DNA from: CAYMEV01 sp964389675 [NCBI: uncultured Candidatus Sumerlaeota bacterium]
GTDB lineage: Bacteria > CAYMEV01
Length of the DNA stretch: 39,669 nt
Assembly: GCA_964389675.1 (NCBI GenBank)
Contig: CAYMEV010000027.1
Coordinates: forward strand, 1-39,669
Direction: 5' to 3'
Shown here: positions 1 to 6,553 of the stretch, piece by piece
Numbering within the stretch: position 1 is the stretch's first letter
Layout: each line of letters starts with the position of its first letter
The notes under the pieces: model-generated
Seen by the model: only the letters and a program-made list of their open reading frames with translations
Told to the model about the DNA's origin: nothing
The model's database searches: none
Position numbers and translations under genes: made by a program

Positions 1-1574
1 TAAAGCCTTTCAGTGTCTCTCCTGTGAAGCCCTATACTTGGCTCATCCAGGATATACAGCACCCCTGTAAGGCCAGAGCCGATCTGAGTGGCCAGCCTGA
101 TCCTCTGGCCTTCTCCGCCTGAGAGTGTTGCTGATTCTCTGTTCAGTGTCAGGTATTCCAGTCCTACCTGAATAAGAAACCCTAATCTGTTTTTTATCTC
201 TTTGACGATCTTTGAGGAGATTACAGCTTTTTCACCCTCAAATTCATTGTCTTCAAACAGATTATAAAGCTTATCGATCGAAAGATCGCAGAGCTCATAA
301 ATATTCAGCCCGAATATCCTGCAGGAGAGGGCTTCTTTTTTCAGCCTCATTCCTCCGCATTTCTGGCAGGGGTTCTTTTTCATGAAATTCTCAATCTCTT
401 TTTTGACATAATCAGATTCTGTTTCCATATAGCGTCTCTGCAGATTGTTTATAATGCCTTCGAAAGGCTTGGTGGTAATAAATACTGAATTAATTCCCTG
501 ATATTCAATATTGATATCCCTAGAGCCAGTCCCATAAAGCACTGCTTTCTGATGATTTTCAGACAATTTGCTGAAAGGCTCTTTCATAGAAAAACCCACC
601 TGCTTTGCAAGGGATTTTAATATGCTTGAATAAAAAGCACCCTCCATATTCCTGAAAGGCTTGATGGCTCCCTCTTTAAGGCTAAGCTTCTTATCCGGGA
701 TCACAAGGTCAGGGTCTACAGATGCTGTATAACCGAGACCATGGCATTCCGGGCATGCCCCATAGGGGCTGTTGAAAGAAAATGCCCTGGGATTAAGGTC
801 TGAAATCCCTATATTGCAGTCGATACAGCTGAAGTTCTGGGAAAACAGCTCTTCCCTGTCATTATAGATCACCTTTATAATACCATGGCTTAGTGATCCT
901 GCAAGTTCACAAGCCTCTATTATCCGCTGTTTTCTTTCTTCATTTATTGTCAGTCTGTCAATCAGGATGTCAATATCGTGCTTTTTGTTCTTCTCAAGCG
1001 ATATCTGTTCATCAAGATAATATTCCATGCCATCGGCCCTTGCAATTGAGAACCCTGCAGAAAGAAGCCTTATGAACTCATTTTTGAACTCACCCTTCTT
1101 TCCTCTGATAATAGGCGAGTATATCTTGATCTTCTTTTTATCATATTTTTTCATTATTTCAGCTGAAATATCCTGTATAGTGCTTGCTTTGATCCTCTTT
1201 CCACAATTAGGGCAGAAGACATCTGATGCTTTTGAATAGAGAAGCCTCAGATAATCATATATTTCTGTAATAGTGCCTACTGTCGACCTGGGGTTCTTTG
1301 AAACTGTTTTCTGCTCTATTGCAATGCTTGGAGACAGGCCATCTATGCTGTCAACATCCGGCTTGTCCATCTGCTTAAGGAATTGCCTTGCATAAGCGCT
1401 GAGGCTCTCTACATATCTTCTCTGCCCCTCAGCATAAAGGGTATCAAAGGCCAGGGTGCTCTTTCCTGAACCGGAAAGCCCTGTGATAATAATAAGCTTA
1501 TACTTTGGAATACCAAGATCTATATTTTTGAGGTTATGTTCCCTCGCACCCTTTATTATAATATCATTAAGCAT
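1..1574 (-). CDS. uvrA: UvrABC excinuclease subunit A, N-terminal part (runs off left edge)
   Basis: UvrA is the damage-recognition ATPase of nucleotide excision repair; it dimerises and loads UvrB on lesions. Translating the minus strand from the ATG at 1574-1572 gives about 524 codons with no stop. The start MLNDIIIKGAREHNLKNI and the first Walker A GLSGSGKS are typical. The next stretch YAEGQRRYVESLSAYARQF is a UvrA hallmark. Cys pairs of the first zinc module (CPNC, later CPEC) and a CQKCGG pair are visible. Near the left edge the first ABC signature LSGGEGQRIRLATQIGSG and Walker B ILDEPSIGLH appear. The second ABC half lies outside the window. I checked the frame at three points (1574, 746, 122) and found no frameshift. 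No strong ribosome binding site or recognisable LexA box was seen upstream. It is divergent from nadE. Confidence 0.97.
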   Translation of the reverse strand, partial: MLNDIIIKGAREHNLKNIDLGIPKYKLIIITGLSGSGKSTLAFDTLYAEGQRRYVESLSAYARQFLKQMDKPDVDSIDGLSPSIAIEQKTVSKNPRSTVGTITEIYDYLRLLYSKASDVFCPNCGKRIKASTIQDISAEIMKKYDKKKIKIYSPIIRGKKGEFKNEFIRLLSAGFSIARADGMEYYLDEQISLEKNKKHDIDILIDRLTINEERKQRIIEACELAGSLSHGIIKVIYNDREELFSQNFSCIDCNIGISDLNPRAFSFNSPYGACPECHGLGYTASVDPDLVIPDKKLSLKEGAIKPFRNMEGAFYSSILKSLAKQVGFSMKEPFSKLSENHQKAVLYGTGSRDINIEYQGINSVFITTKPFEGIINNLQRRYMETESDYVKKEIENFMKKNPCQKCGGMRLKKEALSCRIFGLNIYELCDLSIDKLYNLFEDNEFEGEKAVISSKIVKEIKNRLGFLIQVGLEYLTLNRESATLSGGEGQRIRLATQIGSGLTGVLYILDEPSIGLHRRDTERL

Positions 1575-1669
1575 ATTTGTATTCCCGCTTCCCGTTTCCT
1601 CAGGTTTTTATTGTTCTATATCTACTTAATACTGTTAAAAAATGTTTGATTTTTTATAATACATAAATA

Positions 1670-1700
1670 TTGTAAATATAATAAAAAATTCTGATATAAT
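1670..1700 (+). promoter_or_regulatory. Candidate promoter of nadE, giving a nearly leaderless mRNA
   Basis: A perfect TATAAT lies at 1695-1700, with a weak TTGTAA at 1670-1675 (19-base spacer). The nadE ATG begins at 1708, only 7 bases after the -10 box, so transcription would start at or next to the A of ATG. No Shine-Dalgarno-like purine run exists in the 25 bases before the ATG. The region is very AT-rich, so a chance TATAAT is possible. Confidence 0.4.
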
Positions 1701-1707
1701 ATATTCT

Positions 1708-3339
1708 ATGAAAATAGCATTAGCACAGATAAATCCTACTATTAATGATCTTGAAGGGAATTCTGAAAAGATCCTGGCCTTTACAGACAGGGCAGTTAAA
1801 GCAGATTGCGACCTGGTGGTCTTTCCTGAGCTTTCTTTTTGCGGATATCCTCCAAAAGACCTTCTTTTAAACCCTGATTTTGTGGACAGGTGCTTAAGCT
1901 CCTTTAATGCCCTTATAGGCAAAATACCGGGCAATATAGGTGTACTGCTGGGAAATATACATAAAGACAGTAACCTGTATAATTCCGCATTCTTTATCTA
2001 CAATGGCAAGGTCATAAATATAACTCACAAAAGCCTGCTGCCTGAATACGATGTCTTTGACGAAAAAAGATACTTTACTCCCGTCTTTGACAAGGAACCG
2101 TTAGTATTCAGGGGCAGTTCTCTGGGAATAACCCTGTGTGAGGATATCTGGATCCATGATCCTGATTTCAGGGGAAAATACAGCTATGATTCCGTCAATG
2201 CCCTGAAGGAAAAGGGGATCGACCTTCTTATAAATATGTCTGCATCACCTTTTACAAAAGGCAAGCTGGAAAAAAGGAAGAGGATGCTGAGTCATATCTC
2301 AGATTCTGCAAACCTTCCAGTTATCTATGTCAACACAGCCGGCGCAAATGACAGCCTTATATTTGACGGCTTTTCGATGGTGTATCATCCGGAAAGAGGA
2401 TTAGCCCTCCAGCTGAAAGGCTTCAGGGAAGATATCGGCTTTTTTGATACAGAAAAAGCGCTATCCAATGAAATATCCTCCTCTGTTCAATCCCCTGACA
2501 CTTATGAACTGATCCTTGAGGCTTTGATTCTTGGCGTAAAGGATTATATGGCTAAAACAGGCTTTAAAATGGCAGTTCTGGGATTATCAGGAGGAATAGA
2601 TTCCGCCCTTGTTGCATATATTGCTTCAAAGGCAATAGGCAGTGAAAATGTCCTGGCCATATCCATGCCGTCAGAATTCAGTTCCAGCGAAAGCATCGAA
2701 GATGCTGAAGAATTAGCCAGGAACCTCGGTATTAATTTCATAATCGTTCCGATCAGATCAATTTTCGAAAGCTATAAGGATGTATTATGCGATTTTCTTC
2801 CCTATGAACTTGATACGACTTACCAGAACATTCAGGCAAGGATCCGGGGAAATATTCTTATGGCTTTCTCAAACAGGGAAAAAAGGCTTGTTTTGACTAC
2901 CGGAAACAAATCAGAGTTTTCCACAGGCTACAGCACACTATATGGCGATATGGCAGGGGGCCTGTCCGTCCTGAGCGATGTATCAAAGACAGATATATAC
3001 AGGATTGCTGAACATATAAATGCCAGATCCATTATAATACCGGAAAATATTATAAAAAAACCTCCTTCGGCAGAATTGAAACCGGGCCAGAGGGATTCCG
3101 ATGAACTGCCCCCGTATGACCAGCTTGATTATCTGATAGAGATGATAATTGAGAAAAATATGCAGATCAAGGATTTAGAAGGATCAGATATACCATATGA
3201 GACTGTAAAAAGATTTATTCAGCTTTTTGAAAGGGCTGAATTCAAAAGGCAGCAGGCTCCGCTGGGGCTGAAAATATCCTCGAATGCTTTCGGCCACGGA
3301 AGGAGAATACCCATTGCAATGAAGAAGTCATTCGATTAG
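1708..3339 (+). CDS. nadE: Glutamine-dependent NAD+ synthetase
   Basis: This enzyme amidates deamido-NAD to NAD using ATP and ammonia drawn from glutamine, the last step of NAD synthesis. The 543-residue protein has two domains. Residues 1 to about 260 are a nitrilase-like glutaminase with the Glu-Lys-Cys triad at E41 (FPELSFCGYPP), K108 and C144 (ITLCEDIW). Residues from about 265 are the ATP-pyrophosphatase synthetase, with the P-loop LGLSGGIDSALVA around 291-303 and the later motif TTGNKSE. The length suits the bacterial two-domain form; the ammonia-dependent form lacks the first half. The ATG at 1708 precedes MKIALAQINPTINDLEGN, the usual start of this family. There is no visible ribosome binding site. 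The gene is monocistronic and convergent with the HD-GYP gene, 11 bases away. Confidence 0.96.
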   Translation: MKIALAQINPTINDLEGNSEKILAFTDRAVKADCDLVVFPELSFCGYPPKDLLLNPDFVDRCLSSFNALIGKIPGNIGVLLGNIHKDSNLYNSAFFIYNGKVINITHKSLLPEYDVFDEKRYFTPVFDKEPLVFRGSSLGITLCEDIWIHDPDFRGKYSYDSVNALKEKGIDLLINMSASPFTKGKLEKRKRMLSHISDSANLPVIYVNTAGANDSLIFDGFSMVYHPERGLALQLKGFREDIGFFDTEKALSNEISSSVQSPDTYELILEALILGVKDYMAKTGFKMAVLGLSGGIDSALVAYIASKAIGSENVLAISMPSEFSSSESIEDAEELARNLGINFIIVPIRSIFESYKDVLCDFLPYELDTTYQNIQARIRGNILMAFSNREKRLVLTTGNKSEFSTGYSTLYGDMAGGLSVLSDVSKTDIYRIAEHINARSIIIPENIIKKPPSAELKPGQRDSDELPPYDQLDYLIEMIIEKNMQIKDLEGSDIPYETVKRFIQLFERAEFKRQQAPLGLKISSNAFGHGRRIPIAMKKSFD

Positions 3340-3350
3340 AATTACATTCT

Positions 3351-4127
3351 TCAGACAGCATTTTCAATAACTTTTATCAAAGCAGATACACAGTCCTGGT
3401 CCCATTTCTTTCCGGAATACTTTTTTAATATCTCAAAGGCCTCTTTCCTGCTTTTAGGCTTCTGATAGGGCCTTGCCGTTGTCATGGCGTCATATCCGTC
3501 GCAGACAGCAATAATCTTCGCACCGAGCGGGATCTGGTCACCGCAGAGGCCTCTCGGATAGCCTTTGCCGTCTATCCTTTCATGGTGGCAATAGACATAC
3601 TCCAATGCTTCCCCCAGAAAATCAAGGTCTTTCAGTATATCATACCCCTTCTTAGGGTGAGACATTATCTCTTTCACAAGATGGTCAGGGTTTTTTTCTC
3701 CATGGCTCTGGAAAAGGATATCCGGAAATCCGATCTTTCCTATATCATGAAGCAATCCCCCGATCCTTACCTTTTCAGCATTTTCCCGGCCAAGGCCCAT
3801 ATGCTCTGCGATCTTCTCAGCCAGAGAAGCAACCCTCTCTGTATGGCCTTCCGTATAAACATCTCTGGTTGCAAGGATCTTTGCAATAGTTGTAAGGGTA
3901 TCAACTGTATTGTTTTTTATCTGTCTGTTTAATTCCTTTAATTCCTTTATCAGAAGCGACAACTGGTATTCACGGGCTTCAATCTTGACCATCATCATGC
4001 CGACAGCTTCACTTATTGTCCTGACAGGTTCATCCACTGTGCTGTCAGTCAGCTCCATAATGTCATCAGAGTATAAACCCTGCGATATATTCCCAAGTAT
4101 CTCGATCAGTCTCTTCAATGTATCCAT
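3351..4127 (-). CDS. HD-GYP domain protein, probable cyclic-di-GMP phosphodiesterase
   Basis: HD-GYP proteins hydrolyse cyclic di-GMP or related dinucleotides at a di- or tri-metal centre. The 258-residue protein has the HD dyad at H127-D128 (LLHDIGKIG), a metal-ligand histidine in HPKKGYDIL (around 157), a second in YCHHERIDGKGYPRGL (180-194) and the GYP motif at 189-191. CDGYDAMTTARPYQ (209-222) is also family-typical. All expected ligands are present, so it is probably active. Residues 1-75 form a hydrophilic, heptad-like helical region with no membrane segment or receiver domain. It is therefore likely cytoplasmic and regulated by a partner. It lies 30 bases downstream of the PRTase-like gene on the same strand, probably in one operon with it. 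The exact cyclic dinucleotide cannot be told from sequence. Confidence 0.92.
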   Translation of the reverse strand: MDTLKRLIEILGNISQGLYSDDIMELTDSTVDEPVRTISEAVGMMMVKIEAREYQLSLLIKELKELNRQIKNNTVDTLTTIAKILATRDVYTEGHTERVASLAEKIAEHMGLGRENAEKVRIGGLLHDIGKIGFPDILFQSHGEKNPDHLVKEIMSHPKKGYDILKDLDFLGEALEYVYCHHERIDGKGYPRGLCGDQIPLGAKIIAVCDGYDAMTTARPYQKPKSRKEAFEILKKYSGKKWDQDCVSALIKVIENAV

Positions 4128-4157
4128 ATTCAGCTCCAGAATTATATCAGTATTTTA

Positions 4158-5030
4158 TTATTTGGCGCCTGCCTTATCCTTTATAATTGCTGTGATCTTT
4201 TCTATATAGTCCTGCCTTCTTTTCAGGTCGAATTTTATAAGCACAGAAGGGTCGCTTTCCACATGAAGGTATTTCTGCTTATATTCCTCTGCGCTTTTGC
4301 ACCAGAGTGTATGGGGATCATAATAGTAATTCTCAAGGCCTGTGATCTCAGCACCAGGCAGAATGGCCCGCGCTTTGTGGTACTGCATGAGATAATCTGC
4401 TGTATCTGTATCCTTTCTGAGGACACTGTAGCTGTGATCATTCAGATGCCTTATTGTATCTTTTTCAAGCATAGTGTACCTTCTGCCCCAGTTAAGGCCT
4501 ATAAGGCCCGTATTATCCATCCAGTGCAGGCTGATAACGGGATGGGTTTTTATGTCTGCAAAATTTCTGAAATCATCTGCAAGGTTTCCCAGAACCGTTG
4601 AATATTCATTTTTTATATATTTACCCTCTGAATCTGCAATAAGGTGTATTTTGAAATGTGATGCCCCGTGTGTTTTTAATATGTCTGTCAGCAGTATCCC
4701 CAAATTTGCCGCCATCCTTCCGCTGTAAGCTTCATCAACCCAGACAATGTCTGCTTTGTTAACTGTTTCCTTCTTCAGGTAGATCTTCAAGATCTCAAAT
4801 ACTGCTGAATTACTGACTTCATCGCAGCTTGCAGGGATATTTATTACCATGGAGCCCTTATTTATAATATTCTGGATTATTACTGTCGGAATTACAGACC
4901 CCCTGAGCAGATTAAGAAAGACAGGGTTATGCAGTTTTTCTGTCTGGCGGGCTATCTTAAGAAGGCATTCCGCCATTGAACCGGCTGATTCAGGGGTCAG
5001 ATCCCTTTCCTTTAAATATTCTTCAAACAT
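4158..5030 (-). CDS. Phosphoribosyltransferase-like protein of unknown function
   Basis: I do not recognise this 290-residue protein as a named family. Two stretches look like the type I phosphoribosyltransferase (PRTase) fold. LRGSVIPT (42-49) sits where PRTases have the pyrophosphate loop (R-G-G-x-x-P). IVWVDEAYSGRMA (95-107) resembles the PRPP-binding loop (hydrophobic strand, then D-D/E and a T/S-G turn). The usual DD and TG pairs appear here as DE and SG, so catalysis is uncertain. The C-terminal half (about 150-290) is hydrophilic, rich in aromatic and charged residues, and has no motif I know. There are no membrane segments or signal peptide. The start is the ATG at 5030. It precedes the HD-GYP gene by 30 bases and shares the intergenic region with rocD. 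In several bacteria PRTase-like proteins act in nucleotide salvage or signalling; which applies here is not determinable. Confidence 0.7.
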   Translation of the reverse strand: MFEEYLKERDLTPESAGSMAECLLKIARQTEKLHNPVFLNLLRGSVIPTVIIQNIINKGSMVINIPASCDEVSNSAVFEILKIYLKKETVNKADIVWVDEAYSGRMAANLGILLTDILKTHGASHFKIHLIADSEGKYIKNEYSTVLGNLADDFRNFADIKTHPVISLHWMDNTGLIGLNWGRRYTMLEKDTIRHLNDHSYSVLRKDTDTADYLMQYHKARAILPGAEITGLENYYYDPHTLWCKSAEEYKQKYLHVESDPSVLIKFDLKRRQDYIEKITAIIKDKAGAK

Positions 5031-5112
5031 ATTCTCACCTTATTTGAAATACTCTTCAATACTATCATTAAACAATAGAAGATTAAACTAATTTTTTTAT
5101 TTCGGATATTAA

Positions 5113-5140
5113 TTGACAAAACTTTTTAAGATATTATTTT
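5113..5140 (+). promoter_or_regulatory. Sigma-70-type promoter of the aminotransferase gene
   Basis: A perfect -35 TTGACA (5113-5118) is followed after 16 bases by TATTTT (5135-5140). The start would fall near 5147, leaving a leader of about 25 bases that holds a strong ribosome binding site, AAGGAGG (5159-5165), 7 bases before the ATG at 5173. The promoter overlaps an upstream in-frame TTG, which rules that out as the gene start. Confidence 0.55.
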
Positions 5141-5172
5141 CTTTCTGCAATGAAAAACAAGGAGGTTTTATT

Positions 5173-6384
5173 ATGATCAAGATTGGAGAAATTACAAAAA
5201 ATTATATAGAGAAATCGGAAAAATATGGTGCAAATAATTACCATCCCCTGGATATAGTAATAAAAAAGGCACAGGGCGTCTGGGTATATGATGTTGAAGG
5301 CAGAAAATTCCTTGATTGCCTCGCATCCTATAGTGCTGTCAACCAGGGGCATCTCCATCCTGAGATCCTCGAGCCTGCAATTGAGCAGATGAAAACCCTT
5401 ACACTGACTTCAAGGGCTTTCCACAATGACAGGATGGGAGATTTCCTTGAAAAGGTGTGCAGCATCACAAAGAAGGAAAAGGCCCTTCCCATGAACACAG
5501 GGGCAGAAGCCGTTGAAACAGCGATAAAGATGGCAAGGAAATGGGCCTATAAAATAAAGGGGGTACCTAAGGATAAGGCTGAGATAATCGTATGTGAGAA
5601 TAATTTTCATGGAAGGACGACAACCATAGTTGGATTCTCTACCGAGGAGGCCTATAAGGATGGCTTTGGACCTTTTACACCAAACTTTACGGTCATTCCA
5701 TACGGTGACAGCAAAGCCTTAAGATCTGCAATAAATCCCAATACAGCTGCTTTTATGGTCGAACCCATTCAGGGCGAAGGCGGTGTCCTTATCCCGAGAG
5801 AAGGGTTTATCAAGGAAAGCTATGATATATGCAGAGAGAATAATGTTCTTTTTATAGCTGATGAAATACAGACAGGGTTTGGCAGAACAGGCAGAATGTT
5901 CTGCTGTGACTGGGAGAATGTTAAGCCTGATGTTTATATTCTGGGCAAGGCGATCAGCGGCGGTTTTTATCCTGTTTCAGCGGTTGCCGCTGATGATTGT
6001 ATTATGAAGGTCTTCAAACCTGGAGAGCATGGGTCCACATTTGGAGGTAACCCTCTCGGATCAGCAATAGCTATTGCCGCCATTAACGTCATCCAGAAAT
6101 ATAATCTCCCTGAGAGATCGCTGGAACTCGGCAGTTATTTTAAGGAAGAACTTTTAAGGATTAACAGCCCCTATGTAAAGGAAATAAGAGGAAAAGGCCT
6201 GTTCATAGGCATAGAGATAAAGGAAGAATGCGGTACTGCAAGGCCATTCTGTGAAAAGCTTTTCAACAGGGGGATCCTTGCAAAGGAAACACATCACCAG
6301 GTTATCAGGCTTGCCCCGCCGCTTGTCATAACAAAGGAAGAAATAGACTGGGCACTGAAAATCATCCGGGAAATCTTATCATAA
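5173..6384 (+). CDS. rocD: Ornithine--oxo-acid aminotransferase (class III, PLP-dependent)
   Basis: The protein (403 residues) belongs to fold-type I class III aminotransferases and is closest in feel to ornithine aminotransferase. That enzyme converts ornithine and 2-oxoglutarate to glutamate semialdehyde and glutamate, linking arginine and proline metabolism. Motifs seen are the phosphate-binding NTGAEAVETAIKMARKW, the FHGRTT stretch, VEPIQGEGG, the cofactor-ring Asp in FIADEIQTGFGRTG, and the Schiff-base lysine K259 in LGKAISGG. HGSTFGGNPLG follows. Ornithine aminotransferase is favoured over acetylornithine aminotransferase by the N-terminal YHPLDIVIKKAQGVWVYDVEG pattern, though the two families are close. 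The ATG at 5173 was chosen because AAGGAGG lies 7 bases upstream. It is monocistronic, with its own promoter and terminator. Confidence 0.88.
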   Translation: MIKIGEITKNYIEKSEKYGANNYHPLDIVIKKAQGVWVYDVEGRKFLDCLASYSAVNQGHLHPEILEPAIEQMKTLTLTSRAFHNDRMGDFLEKVCSITKKEKALPMNTGAEAVETAIKMARKWAYKIKGVPKDKAEIIVCENNFHGRTTTIVGFSTEEAYKDGFGPFTPNFTVIPYGDSKALRSAINPNTAAFMVEPIQGEGGVLIPREGFIKESYDICRENNVLFIADEIQTGFGRTGRMFCCDWENVKPDVYILGKAISGGFYPVSAVAADDCIMKVFKPGEHGSTFGGNPLGSAIAIAAINVIQKYNLPERSLELGSYFKEELLRINSPYVKEIRGKGLFIGIEIKEECGTARPFCEKLFNRGILAKETHHQVIRLAPPLVITKEEIDWALKIIREILS

Positions 6385-6390
6385 ATATAA

Positions 6391-6425
6391 GGAAGGGAGA
6401 ATAACCATCTCCCTTCCTTCTTTTT
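6391..6425 (+). terminator. Rho-independent terminator after rocD
   Basis: A perfect 10-bp stem, GGAAGGGAGA (6391-6400) with TCTCCCTTCC (6408-6417), encloses a 7-base loop and is followed by TTCTTTTT. It lies 6 bases after the rocD stop codon. Confidence 0.93.
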
Positions 6426-6427
6426 GC

Positions 6428-6462
6428 AGGCTTATGCCGGCAACCCTATAACCGGCGATCCT
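6428..6462. repeat. GC-rich inverted repeat between rocD terminator and ppdK promoter
   Basis: GCCGG (6436-6440) pairs with CCGGC (6452-6456) across an 11-base loop. AGG (6428-6430) and CCT (6460-6462) can add three outer pairs. The element is markedly richer in GC than its surroundings and lies upstream of the likely ppdK -35 box. It is therefore more likely an operator-like palindrome or inert element than a leader riboswitch. I found no second copy by eye. Confidence 0.35.
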
Positions 6463-6469
6463 TAATATA

Positions 6470-6498
6470 TTGACAATCGATCTAAAACCACTTAAATA
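6470..6498 (+). promoter_or_regulatory. Sigma-70-type promoter of ppdK
   Basis: TTGACA (6470-6475), a 17-base spacer and TAAATA (6493-6498) lie about 55 bases before the ppdK ATG. The ribosome binding site AGGAG (6541-6545) sits 8 bases before the ATG at 6554. Confidence 0.55.
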
Positions 6499-6553
6499 TA
6501 AAGAATATTTTCTTATTAAAGATATTATAAAAAATTAAACAGGAGTGCAAGTT

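Noticed and set aside
1575-1694. LexA/SOS box upstream of uvrA
   Set aside because: No palindrome matching the common LexA operators was found on either strand.
3910-4601. Plus-strand open frames of 99 and 112 codons opposite the HD-GYP and PRTase-like genes
   Set aside because: They are antisense shadows with no start context. The minus-strand genes carry clear motifs.
5113-5172. Twenty-residue longer start for the aminotransferase (TTG at 5113)
   Set aside because: The TTG is part of a perfect -35 box, and AAGGAGG sits just before the ATG at 5173.
6545-6553. GTG start for PPDK three codons upstream
   Set aside because: The GTG overlaps the AGGAG ribosome binding site that serves the ATG at 6554.
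6426-6553. Riboswitch in the ppdK leader (for example cyclic di-GMP type)
   Set aside because: The only structured element lies upstream of the likely promoter and lacks the conserved core sequences of riboswitches I know.
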